Assembly: GCF_003651245.1 (NCBI RefSeq) | Contig: NZ_RAPE01000003.1 | Location: 372,001-436,000, forward strand | Origin: Roseovarius spongiae | GTDB lineage: Bacteria > Pseudomonadota > Alphaproteobacteria > Rhodobacterales > Rhodobacteraceae | Length of the DNA stretch: 64,000 bases | Direction of reading: 5' to 3' | In this document: piece by piece, positions 56,301 through 63,737 of the stretch | How the letters are laid out: the number at the start of each line of letters is the position of its first letter | How positions within the stretch are numbered: position 1 is the first letter of the stretch | The notes under the pieces: generated by a model | What the model saw: the letters and a program-made list of their open reading frames with translations, nothing else | Databases searched by the model: none | Told to the model about the DNA's origin: nothing | Translations under genes and position numbers: made by a program

Positions 56301-56753
56301 GCCCAGCCGGCGCACGGCGTTGCGCAGGTGGCCGACGGGGCCTTTCTGGTCTTCCTTCAGCACCCGCCCGGTGAGCATCAGCGCCCATGTCGAGGCGTTG
56401 ACGAGGCTCGAGGCGGAGCGGCCCATGTGCTTGCCCCAGTCGCTCGGCGCGATCTTGTCCTCGATCAGCGCGTCGATGGTCTCGGCGTCGGGCACGCGCA
56501 AGAGCGCCTCGGCGAGGCACATCAGCGCGATCCCCTCATCCGTGGAAAGGCCGTACTCGGCGAGGAAGACCTCCATCAGCCCCGGATCGGAGGAAGTGCG
56601 GATATCGCGCACCAACTGGGCGCCACGGGCGCTGATCCGCTCGCGGTCCTCGGGCGAAAGCGCGGCCTGCGCCGTCAGCCGCTCGATTGTCTCGGCCTCG
56701 TCGGCATAAGTATTGAGGTCGATCGAGCGGCGCAGTTCGGTGTCGTAAGGCAT
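53310..56753 (-). CDS. putA: Bifunctional proline dehydrogenase / L-glutamate-gamma-semialdehyde dehydrogenase
   Basis: 1147 residues from ATG 56753 (GGGGGA ribosome binding site). The N-terminal part is the FAD-dependent proline dehydrogenase barrel (VRLVKGAYWDTEIKRAQVEG). The ALDH domain follows from about residue 500, with EGVAFTGSTATAMKI-like region, ETGGLNAMIVDSTALPEQA (general base Glu) and SAGQRCSALRCLYVQ (catalytic Cys). It converts proline to glutamate in two steps with channelling. No N-terminal ribbon-helix-helix is seen, so unlike E. coli PutA it is not a repressor. The divergent Lrp gene probably regulates it. Confidence 0.96.
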   Translation of the reverse strand: MPYDTELRRSIDLNTYADEAETIERLTAQAALSPEDRERISARGAQLVRDIRTSSDPGLMEVFLAEYGLSTDEGIALMCLAEALLRVPDAETIDALIEDKIAPSDWGKHMGRSASSLVNASTWALMLTGRVLKEDQKGPVGHLRNAVRRLGEPVIRTAVGRAMREMGRQFVLGEDIQAAMKRAAGMEKKGYTYSYDMLGEAARTDKDATRYHLSYSRAISAIAEACTHDEIAKNPGISVKLSALHPRYEVAQAEQVMEVLAPRLRGLALLAKSAGMGLNIDAEEADRLALSLEVIETVLSEPALAGWDGFGVVVQAYGQRAGQVLDFLYDLATRLDRRIMVRLVKGAYWDTEIKRAQVEGIDGFPVFTHKSATDISYIANARKLLSMTDRIYPQFATHNAHTVAAILDMAEGLPGAKDKFEFQRLHGMGEALHDIILKSEGTRCRIYAPVGAHRDLLAYLVRRLLENGANSSFVNQIVDEDVPPEEVARDPFEVYETAHVDLPTGPELFLPERINSKGFDLTHQPTLDAIDAARAPFASHEWQAAPLLAGEASPETPGDVINPADPADSPGTVAHASAADIETALANAKPWEATPEERARVLNKVADLYEENFGEIFAILHREAGKSQLDAVAELREAVDFLRYYAANAPETPPVGVFTCISPWNFPLAIFTGQISAALAAGNAVLSKPAEQTPILAHFAVTLMHEAGVPRAALQLLPGGGEVGAALTSDARVDGVAFTGSTATAMKIRAAMAEHLAPGAPLIAETGGLNAMIVDSTALPEQAVQAIIESAFQSAGQRCSALRCLYVQEDIAEDFLTMLRGAMDAVVIGKPWDLSTDCGPVIDETARRGIAEHIQAARADGRLMHELKTPNAGTYVAPTLIRVNGINDLEREVFGPVLHYATFDGEDLDAVIDAINATGYGLTFGLMTRIDDRVQHVTERVHAGNIYVNRNQIGAIVGSQPFGGEGLSGTGPKAGGPHYLPRFTARPAPDAAGEWSGDMPAGDVQKALDKTATHPITPREALVLPGPTGESNRLTTHHRAPLLCMGPGREAADAQARAVTELGGVATVATGHVDPEALATLTGLSGAIWWGDGETGRDYALALSRRSGPILPLITGLPDTGHALHERHVCVDTTAAGGNAALLGGAA

Positions 56754-56872
56754 GATGGTCCCCCGTTCAGTCACCCGCAGGTGATTGGCCCCAAGTATCA
56801 GGTTGGATGCGGCCGGTTTTCCCGATAAGGGCCGAATGGAGGGTAGATTGCCCGAAGATCGGAGTAAAGACG

Positions 56873-57349
56873 ATGCGAAAGGACCGCCCCGCGCTCGACC
56901 GGTTCGACCACGCGATTCTGCGCGTTCTCGCCGGCGACGGCCGGATGAGCGTGACCGACCTCGCGCAGCGGATCGGCCTGTCGAAATCGCCCACCCAGAC
57001 GCGGCTGCGCCGGCTCGAGGCGGCGGGCGTGATCACCGGCTACCGCGCGCTGATCGACCCCATTGCGCTGGGCCGCGATCACGTCAGTTTCGTGGAGGTG
57101 CGCCTGACCGACACGCGCGAGGCGGCGCTGGCGGCGTTCAACGCGGCGGTGGCGCGCATCCCCGAGATCGAAGAGGCGCATCTCATCGCGGGGAATTTCG
57201 ACTACCTGCTGAAGATCCGCACCGGCAACATGGCCGATTACCGCCGCGTGCTAGCCGAGCATATCTCGACCCTGCCGCATGTCTCGGGAACCTCGACCTA
57301 CGTGGCGATGCAGGCGGTCAAGGACGCGGGCCCGACCGGCGCGGGCTGA
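56873..57349 (+). CDS. putR: Lrp/AsnC family regulator, probably PutR
   Basis: 158 residues. N-terminal helix-turn-helix (LDRFDHAILRVLAGDGRMSV, DLAQRIGLSKSPTQTRLRRL) and C-terminal RAM effector-binding domain (HVSFVEVRLTDTREAALAAF, GNFDYLLKIRTGNMADYRRV). It diverges from putA across 119 bases, matching PutR, which activates putA in the presence of proline in Rhodobacter. The ATG at 56873 is preceded by GGAG; an upstream longer frame starts in the promoter and is rejected. It may repress its own gene. Confidence 0.92.
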   Translation: MRKDRPALDRFDHAILRVLAGDGRMSVTDLAQRIGLSKSPTQTRLRRLEAAGVITGYRALIDPIALGRDHVSFVEVRLTDTREAALAAFNAAVARIPEIEEAHLIAGNFDYLLKIRTGNMADYRRVLAEHISTLPHVSGTSTYVAMQAVKDAGPTGAG

Positions 57350-57397
57350 GCGAAATGTGATTTGACCCGCGGGCGGGGCGCCTCATGATGGGTCATC

Positions 57398-57955
57398 ATG
57401 CGCCTTGCCCAACCTCTTGTCGCGCTCGCGCTCCTTGCAACCTCGCCTGCGGAGGCCGCGGAATGCCCGCCTGCGCCCGATCACGCCGCGGCGCTGCGCG
57501 CCCTCATCGCCGAGGCGAGAGCGGCGCCGAACGAGGCCGCCGGGCGCGGCGTGTCGCACCGGATGTGGGCGCTTTGGACCGATGCGCCGGACGCCGCGGC
57601 GCAGGAGCTGCTGGATACCGGGATGGAGCGCCGCGAAGTCGGTGATTTCATTGGCGCGATGAAGGCGTTCGAGGCGCTGGCGGCCTATTGCCCGCACTAC
57701 GCCGAGGGGTACAACCAGCGCGCCTTCGTGCATTTCCTGCGCGGCGACTATGCCGCGGCCCTGCCGGACCTCGAGCGCGCGATCGAAATCACGCCCACCC
57801 ACGTGGCGGCCCGCACCGGCCTTGCGCTGACATTTATCGGACTGGGCCGCGAGGGCGAGGCGGCGCTGGCCCTGCGCGCGGCGCTTGCGATGAATCCGTG
57901 GCTCGGGGAACGCAGTCTGCTGCCGATGCTCGAAGCAGAGGAACGGGACCTGTAG
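57398..57955 (+). CDS. Periplasmic TPR-repeat protein
   Basis: 185 residues. A signal peptide (MRLAQPLVALALLATSPAEA, cut after AEA) precedes three tetratricopeptide-type repeats: ELLDTGMERREVGDFIGAMK, AEGYNQRAFVHFLRGDYAAA and TGLALTFIGLGREGEAALAL. TPR proteins scaffold protein complexes; no function can be read from the sequence. It lies 48 bases after putR on the same strand and ends 44 bases before tRNA-Leu. The link to putR is weak. Confidence 0.82.
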   Translation: MRLAQPLVALALLATSPAEAAECPPAPDHAAALRALIAEARAAPNEAAGRGVSHRMWALWTDAPDAAAQELLDTGMERREVGDFIGAMKAFEALAAYCPHYAEGYNQRAFVHFLRGDYAAALPDLERAIEITPTHVAARTGLALTFIGLGREGEAALALRAALAMNPWLGERSLLPMLEAEERDL

Positions 57956-57999
57956 CGCGCTTTACATGCCGCGCACAGACCGTATTCTCGCGCCATGAT

Positions 58000-58086
58000 G
58001 CGGGCGTGATGGAATGGTAGACATACCGGACTTAAAATCCGTTGGGGCCTAGCCCCGTGTGGGTTCGAGTCCCACCGCCCGCACCA
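58000..58086 (+). tRNA. tRNA-Leu (TAA anticodon)
   Basis: An 87-base class II tRNA with encoded CCA. The acceptor stem GCGGGCG/CGCCCGC is perfect, the anticodon arm CGGACTTAAAATCCG gives TAA, and a long variable arm GGGGCCTAGCCCC is present. The T-arm reads GTGGGTTCGAGTCCCAC and the discriminator is A. It reads UUA and UUG. No integrase adjoins it. Confidence 0.97.
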
Positions 58087-58158
58087 GGTTCACCCCGACA
58101 CGGCCCCGCCGGAGTGTAGTGGCCGAATACCTGCGCAAGAATGACGATCCGCCCGCCC

Positions 58159-59235
58159 TCACGCCTCCGTGGAGAGCAGCCTTTCGCGCAGCGCCAGCAT
58201 TTCTTCGCACACCTCCTCGAGATCGGCGACGTCGAACCCATCGGCATGGGCGAAATTCTCGGCCGTCAGCAACTCGGCCAGACGGCCGTGGAAGGTGGCC
58301 CGCCCGTCAGAGATGGTCAGACCGTTGGCGCGCTCGAACGCATCGTTCCACGCGACCGCCTCCGCCTCCGTCACGCCAAGCGGCAGGTCGAGCGACAATC
58401 CGCCGCCGTCGAGCGCGACCGGATACCCGCCGGGCAAGCCGTTCGGTCCGGGCGCATGTCCGCGCCAGGCGCGCCCCGCGACGAGCGCCAGGATCAGGGT
58501 GACGCCGCTTGCGCCGGATACTTCGATCGCGGGTTCCGGGGTCAGCCGGCAGTTCCGAAAGGTCGCGAACGGATCGGCATGCTCCGCGTCGTCGATAAAG
58601 ACGCGCGGCGCCGGCCCGTCGCGATCCTGCGGACGACGCCGCCACGGGGCCAGGCATTGATACTGCGCCAGGATCTTCAGCTCTCCCTCGGGCCGTCCGG
58701 GCGCCCCGTCAAAGACGTTGGACAGGATGGCGATGTTGCCGGTGCCGCAAAGCACCTCATGTCCCATCGCCGTTATCATCCCGTTGACCACGTCCGGAAA
58801 GGAACAGTTGATGAGCGGCGTGCCGGGGGCGGTCGCGCTGATCGCCGCAGCCATGCGCGAGGAAATCAACGCCTGGAAGATGGCCGTCGCGCTCAGCCCG
58901 CCCTCGGCGACGAGCGTTGTCCACCGCGATCCCTTGTCCGAGATGACCGAAGAAGTCTGGATCGAGGCCGCCTGCACCACGACGCCCGGCCGAAACTTCT
59001 TGAGCAGGCTGTCGCTGGCCCCCTCGCCCAGCAGATCAATCCGCTCGGTGCGGAACCGCGCGGGCGTGGCGAACATCGCGGCGCGCGCATTGCCGGCTGT
59101 CTCCAGCCAGCTCAGCCGGTCTTCGTTGCGGCCGGCGATCACGACGTTCACCGGCTCCTTCGCCGTGGCCGCGATATCGAGCGCGATCCGGCCCGCGAAC
59201 ATGCCGGTGCCGGTGATCAGGACGTCGGTTTTCAT
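58159..59235 (-). CDS. NAD(P)-binding Rossmann protein, saccharopine-dehydrogenase-like
   Basis: 358 residues. It opens with DVLITGTGMFAGRIALDIAA (GxGxxG Rossmann motif) and VNVVIAGRNEDRLSWLE (second strand with acid/basic NADP selectivity region). The rest resembles saccharopine dehydrogenase-like or homospermidine-synthase-like proteins only in outline, so I cannot name the substrate. Its ATG overlaps the stop of the acyl-CoA ligase gene by four bases (ATGA), making the pair strongly coupled. It is the last gene of a five-gene minus-strand operon with an ABC importer. Confidence 0.7.
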   Translation of the reverse strand: MKTDVLITGTGMFAGRIALDIAATAKEPVNVVIAGRNEDRLSWLETAGNARAAMFATPARFRTERIDLLGEGASDSLLKKFRPGVVVQAASIQTSSVISDKGSRWTTLVAEGGLSATAIFQALISSRMAAAISATAPGTPLINCSFPDVVNGMITAMGHEVLCGTGNIAILSNVFDGAPGRPEGELKILAQYQCLAPWRRRPQDRDGPAPRVFIDDAEHADPFATFRNCRLTPEPAIEVSGASGVTLILALVAGRAWRGHAPGPNGLPGGYPVALDGGGLSLDLPLGVTEAEAVAWNDAFERANGLTISDGRATFHGRLAELLTAENFAHADGFDVADLEEVCEEMLALRERLLSTEA

Positions 59236-60767
59236 GAGCAGATAACCTTTCTTTCCGGTTGTGGCCGCTCCCACAGGCCGTCGGGTCGGGATGGCAGCAT
59301 GTGCTTGCGGATGCGTTGGCTGGGGGTCTTCGGGAACGCGTCGAGGAAGGCGATGAACCGAGGCTGCTGGTAGCGCGCCAGGCGCTCTTCGAGCCAGGCG
59401 CTGATGGCGGCGGCGTCGGGTTGCGCGCCGGTCCGGAGGCGCACGAAGAGCAGGATGTCCTGCTCGCCGATCTCGCCGGGAACGCCGACCATTGCGCTTT
59501 CTTCGATATCGGGGTGCCGGTTGGCGACGGATTCGACCTCGAAGGCAGACACGTTCTCGCCCTTGCAACGCACGCTGTCGGAAAGACGCCCGTGAAAGCG
59601 CAGCAGGCCGTCCTCGTCCCACGAACCGGCGTCGCCGGTGTGGAATCCATCCTCCAGCAGCACCTCGGCGCTCGCCTCGGGGGCGTTGTAGTAGCCGGCG
59701 AAGATCGCGCCGTCGACATGGCTGTTGATGACGATCTCGCCGCGCCCCTCGCCCGGCGCGAGGCTGCGCCCGGTCTCATCCTGGACGCGGATATCGAACC
59801 ATGGCAGTGGCCGGCCGACCGCCCCGACGACGCCCTCGGTGTTGCTGGTGCTGATCGAAGAGGCCTCCGTCATCCCGTAGCATTCGGTGATCTTCACGCC
59901 GAAGCGTTCCTCGAAGGGGCGCCATACGGCCGCCGCGCAGCCGCCGCCCCATGCGATGCGGGCCCCGTGAGCGCGGTCATGCGGTGACGGCGGCTGCTTC
60001 AGCAGAATTTGAAGGATGCCGCCCAGGTGATGGATATGGGTGCACCCCGCGTCGGCGACCTGCCGCCAGAAGCGGCTGGCCGAGAAACGGTCGGCGATGG
60101 TCAGCGTCACGTCGCAGAGGATCGGCAGGACGATAACCTGCGCGCCGCCGACGTGATAGAACGGTTCCCACATGAAGAGGTTGTCGCCGGGCCGGATCGC
60201 CGCCACCTGCTCGACTCCGCGACTTGCGACCTCGAGCATGGTCTGCGTCACCTGCACGCCCTTGGCCGGGCCGGTCGTCCCCGAGGTGAACATGATCGCG
60301 GCCAGGGCGTTCGCGGGCGGGATTGGAAAGTCCGCTGCGCCCGCCCTCTGCGGGGCGGGCGGCAGATCGGGATCGCTCAGCACCAGGATGCCTTCGCTGG
60401 GCTGCGCCTCGCAGGCCGCCACCGTGTCGTGAAGGCCCGGATCGCAGACCACGACCGCGGCCCCGACCAGCCGGATCGCATGCGCGAGCCCCTCACCGAC
60501 CAGCGCGGGATTGACCGGCACCCAGATCATGCCGGCCCGCAGCAGCCCGTGGATGAGCGCCAGCGCCGCCGGGCTGTTGCGCGTCATCACCGCGACCTTG
60601 TCCCCGGGCCGTATCCCTGCCGCGGCGAGCCAGGCGATCATCGCGTCGGCGGCGTCCGACAGCGCGCCAAAGGTGATGTCGCCCCCCTCCGCCTTGCGTG
60701 CAAAGATGCGTTCCGGCGTGGCCTTGGCCCGCTTCCGGAAGGTTTCCGCCAGTCCCTCGATCTTCAT
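59232..60767 (-). CDS. AMP-dependent acyl-CoA synthetase/ligase
   Basis: 511 residues from ATG 60767. The adenylate-forming signature MFTSGTTGPAKGVQVTQTML, TECYGMTEASSIS and the acyl-adenylate motif GFHTGDAGSWDEDG are all present, and the late lysine-bearing segment PSQRIRKHML is the second-half reaction site (K replaced by R-rich context). It resembles crotonobetaine/carnitine-CoA or propionyl-type ligases, but no specific substrate can be given. A GGGGCGG site lies before the ATG, within a stretch resembling the dispersed element. TTG at 60788 is a rejected alternative. Confidence 0.85.
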   Translation of the reverse strand: MKIEGLAETFRKRAKATPERIFARKAEGGDITFGALSDAADAMIAWLAAAGIRPGDKVAVMTRNSPAALALIHGLLRAGMIWVPVNPALVGEGLAHAIRLVGAAVVVCDPGLHDTVAACEAQPSEGILVLSDPDLPPAPQRAGAADFPIPPANALAAIMFTSGTTGPAKGVQVTQTMLEVASRGVEQVAAIRPGDNLFMWEPFYHVGGAQVIVLPILCDVTLTIADRFSASRFWRQVADAGCTHIHHLGGILQILLKQPPSPHDRAHGARIAWGGGCAAAVWRPFEERFGVKITECYGMTEASSISTSNTEGVVGAVGRPLPWFDIRVQDETGRSLAPGEGRGEIVINSHVDGAIFAGYYNAPEASAEVLLEDGFHTGDAGSWDEDGLLRFHGRLSDSVRCKGENVSAFEVESVANRHPDIEESAMVGVPGEIGEQDILLFVRLRTGAQPDAAAISAWLEERLARYQQPRFIAFLDAFPKTPSQRIRKHMLPSRPDGLWERPQPERKVICS

Positions 60768-60827
60768 GGTCCGCCCCGAAATACTCAACTGCGCCTCGCT
60801 AGGGTGATCGCGTGCGTGCCGCCCGCG

Positions 60828-62567
60828 CTAAGACTTCTGAACCCGTTGCGCCGCGACCAGCATCAGGGTGACGATCACGAGGATCACCACGGAGACCGCC
60901 GCGAGCGTCGGGTTGAGTTGCAGATACATGTCGTCCCACATCTGCTTGGGCAGGGTGGATTTCAGCCCGCCGCTGATGAAGAGCGCGATCGTCAGTTCGT
61001 CAAAACTCGTCACGAAGGCAAAGAGCGCGGCCGCGATGATCCCGCCGCGCAGCAGCGGCAGGGTGATCAGCCGCAGAACCGTGATCCGACCCGCGCCGAG
61101 CGTCGACGCCGCATCGTCAAGCTGCCAGTCGTAGCCCTTGAGCACCGCCCCGATCGCGATGAAGGTGAACGGGATCGCCAGCAGCGTATGGCCGATGATC
61201 AGCCCGATATTGGATGCGACCAGTCCGATCTGCGCCATCAGGTAGAACAGGCCCACCGCGATCACGATCCGCGGGACGATCATCGGCGCCAGCATCAGCC
61301 CGAAGATCACGCGCGAATACCTGCTGTCCGACCGCGCCAGCGCGAGCGCGGCGAACCCGCCCAGCACCGTCGCCGCGAACGCCGTGGCGAAGGCGACCCC
61401 GAAACTGCGGATGGTCGCGGAAATCCAGATGGCGGAGTCGAAATACGTCTGGAACCAGCGCATCGAGAAGCCCGGCGGCGGAAAGGTCAGCGCCCTGTCG
61501 GACGTGAACGCAAGCGGCACCACGATCATGGCGGGCGCCAACAGGAAGAAGAAGATGACGAGAACATAGGCGAACTTGATCGGTTGGCGTCCGTCCTCGC
61601 GCCCGCCCAGGCGGTCGAAGGGCGACGTCAGCCAGGCGAGCCCCGCAAGCGTCTTCTGCCCCAGGGCGCGCAGCCACTGGCCATGGGTCTTGCCGCCCGC
61701 GGAACTTGCCGATGTCAACGTCGACAGGCCGAAGAACCGGTCGTAAAGCCAGATCGACAGCAGCGCCGCGACCACGAGCATCACCGACAACACGGCCGCG
61801 AACGCCCAGTTCACCAACTGCTGCACCTGCACGATGATGATCTGCGCGAGCATCGTCTCACCCCGTCCGCCCAGGTAGGCCGGAACGATGAAGAACCCGA
61901 GCGAGGTGATGAAGGTGAGCAATCCGCCCGCTGCGACGCCGGGCATGGTGAGCGGAAACTCGATCAGCCAGAACCGCTGCGAGCGGCGCGCGCCCATGCT
62001 CCCGGCGGCCAGCGACAGTCGCTTGTCGACATTGGCCATGACCGGCACCATCGTCAGGATCGCCAGCGGCATCATGGCGTGCACCATACCGATGATGACG
62101 CCGAGTTCGTTATACATCAGGCTGACGGAATCCTCGGCCATTCCCGTGCCGGTCAGGATCGAATTGATCAGCCCCTTGTCCCCCAGCATGATCATCCATG
62201 CGAAGGTCTTGACCAGATAGGACGTCCAGAACGGCAGCAGCACGAGGAACAGCCACTTGTTGCGCTTGTCGTCCGGCATGGCGGCAAGCCAGGACGCCAG
62301 CGGATACCCCAGCAGCACCGAGAAAAGCGCGGTCAGCGCGGAGATGCGGAAGGTGATTCCGAGAATGCGCATGTAAACCGGCGTATCGGCAAGCTTCTGA
62401 TAGTGACTCAGCGTGAAGGCGGCGGTATCCGCATCCTGCATGCTGAGCCCGATCAGCCGCAGCATCGGCAACACGAGAAAGACCGCGATGAAGGCCAGCG
62501 CAGGCGCCGCGAGCCATATCGGGCCGAGCTTCAGCCGCCCTGTCCAGCCGGCGCGCGCCGCGCTCAC
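60828..62567 (-). CDS. Fused ABC transporter permease (PotB and PotC-like halves in one chain)
   Basis: 579 residues, about twice one subunit. Twelve or so hydrophobic segments are split by a polar linker around residues 285-335. The first half holds the EAA-loop AAGSMGARRSQRFWLIEFPL and the second AASTLGAGRITVLRLITLPL, so both have the cytoplasmic loop that docks the ATPase. Normal spermidine/putrescine-type importers encode the halves separately. Here the chain is continuous without stop, so the fusion looks real. It overlaps the ATPase stop by four bases. Confidence 0.88.
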   Translation of the reverse strand: MSAARAGWTGRLKLGPIWLAAPALAFIAVFLVLPMLRLIGLSMQDADTAAFTLSHYQKLADTPVYMRILGITFRISALTALFSVLLGYPLASWLAAMPDDKRNKWLFLVLLPFWTSYLVKTFAWMIMLGDKGLINSILTGTGMAEDSVSLMYNELGVIIGMVHAMMPLAILTMVPVMANVDKRLSLAAGSMGARRSQRFWLIEFPLTMPGVAAGGLLTFITSLGFFIVPAYLGGRGETMLAQIIIVQVQQLVNWAFAAVLSVMLVVAALLSIWLYDRFFGLSTLTSASSAGGKTHGQWLRALGQKTLAGLAWLTSPFDRLGGREDGRQPIKFAYVLVIFFFLLAPAMIVVPLAFTSDRALTFPPPGFSMRWFQTYFDSAIWISATIRSFGVAFATAFAATVLGGFAALALARSDSRYSRVIFGLMLAPMIVPRIVIAVGLFYLMAQIGLVASNIGLIIGHTLLAIPFTFIAIGAVLKGYDWQLDDAASTLGAGRITVLRLITLPLLRGGIIAAALFAFVTSFDELTIALFISGGLKSTLPKQMWDDMYLQLNPTLAAVSVVILVIVTLMLVAAQRVQKS

Positions 62568-63643
62568 GATACGATCCTTCCTGCATCCGCGGGCCAGTGC
62601 ACGGTGACCTCGTCGCCCGCGCTCAGGCCGTTCATGTGCGCCGGATCCTGGCGCACCGTGATTTCGGTGCCGTCCGGCAGGCCAAGAAGCAGGCGGTTGT
62701 CCGACCCGATATAGACGATATCGCGCAGGCTGGCCCGCAATTCGTTCATTCCCTCGCCGCCGGCCGGGCCCAGGCTCAACTGCTCGGGGCGGATGATCAG
62801 GGCGTGCTCCGATCCATTGACCTCGCGCGCGCCGAATCGTCCCCGGAAGGTTCCGGCGGCGGTTGCGATGCGCGCCATGCCGTCGGCCTCGCGCCCCTCG
62901 ACCCGACCGCGGAGCAGGTTGGAATGACCGATGAAGGTGGCCGCGAAGATCGTCTCCGGGTCCGAGTAGATCTGATGCGGGGTTCCCACCTGTTCGACCC
63001 GGGCGTGGTTCATCACGCAGATCCGGTCCGACAGAACCAGCGCCTCTTCCTGGTCGTGAGTGACATAGATCAGCGTCGTGCCGAATTCGCGGTGCAGCCG
63101 GCGAATTTCAAGCTGCATGGTTTCGCGCAGCGCCTTGTCGAGCGCGCCCAGCGGCTCGTCCATGAGGATGATCTCCGGCCGGAAAACGAAACAGCGCGCC
63201 AGGGCGACCCGCTGCTGCTGCCCGCCCGAAAGCTCCCTCGGAAACCGGTGCCCGAACTGGTCGAGTTGCACCTTCTCGAGCGTTTCCGCGACCCGCCGCC
63301 TGATCTCGTCCGCGCCGATCTTGCGCATCTTCAGCGGAAACGCGACGTTCTCCGCGACGGTCATGTGCGGGAAAAGCGCGTAATGCTGAAAGACGAGGCC
63401 CATGTCGCGGTCATGCACCGGCCATCCGGTCCAGTCCTCACCGTCGATCAACAGCCGGCCCGACGTCGGCGGCGTGAGGCCCGACACCATCTGGAGAAGC
63501 GTCGTCTTGCCCGATCCCGAAGGTCCGAGAAGGGTCAGGAATTCGCCCCGCTGAATGTCGAGACTGGTCGGCTCGAGAGCGGTGAACCCGCCGTATTTCT
63601 TGGAAAGGCCGTCAATGCGGATCTTGGCGGTCGTTTCGGTCAT
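62564..63643 (-). CDS. ABC transporter ATP-binding protein (PotA-like)
   Basis: 359 residues. Walker A is LGPSGSGKTTLLQMVSGLTP (residues 40-48 core), the signature is LSGGQQQRVALARC, and Walker B is ILMDEPLGALDKALRETM. The C-terminal TOBE regulatory domain is present, as in PotA/CysA/MalK-type ATPases. It powers the fused permease and the substrate-binding protein from upstream. Its start lies in the 94-base gap after the substrate-binding gene, which holds a hairpin. It overlaps the permease gene by four bases. Confidence 0.95.
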   Translation of the reverse strand: MTETTAKIRIDGLSKKYGGFTALEPTSLDIQRGEFLTLLGPSGSGKTTLLQMVSGLTPPTSGRLLIDGEDWTGWPVHDRDMGLVFQHYALFPHMTVAENVAFPLKMRKIGADEIRRRVAETLEKVQLDQFGHRFPRELSGGQQQRVALARCFVFRPEIILMDEPLGALDKALRETMQLEIRRLHREFGTTLIYVTHDQEEALVLSDRICVMNHARVEQVGTPHQIYSDPETIFAATFIGHSNLLRGRVEGREADGMARIATAAGTFRGRFGAREVNGSEHALIIRPEQLSLGPAGGEGMNELRASLRDIVYIGSDNRLLLGLPDGTEITVRQDPAHMNGLSAGDEVTVHWPADAGRIVS

Positions 63644-63685
63644 GCAGTGTCAGTTCCGATAGCGTCATGCGACGAGGGCGAAAAG

Positions 63686-63714
63686 CCGCCGGCAGGCGCG
63701 AGGCCCGCCGGCGG
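63686..63714 (-). terminator. Hairpin with T-tract between substrate-binding and ATPase genes
   Basis: On the minus strand CCGCCGGC pairs with GCCGGCGG (eight pairs, extendable past one mismatch) and is followed by CTTTTCGCC. It begins 24 bases after the substrate-binding gene stop and 43 before the ATPase start. In ABC operons such hairpins reduce downstream transcription so the binding protein is made in excess; it may also protect the 3' end. Confidence 0.65.
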
Positions 63715-63737
63715 AAGTTGCAGGGAAACCCGGCGGC

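Noticed and set aside
52533..56828. A 1431-residue open frame on the plus strand across putA and rhomboid genes
   Set aside because: It lies antisense to two well-identified genes and its sequence is Arg/Ala/Gly/His-rich low-complexity, as expected for shadow frames in GC-rich DNA; no domain is recognisable.
60009..62714. A 901-residue plus-strand frame over the permease and ligase genes
   Set aside because: Composition (many Arg, His, Asp and Gln) is that of an antisense frame; the opposite genes are clear.
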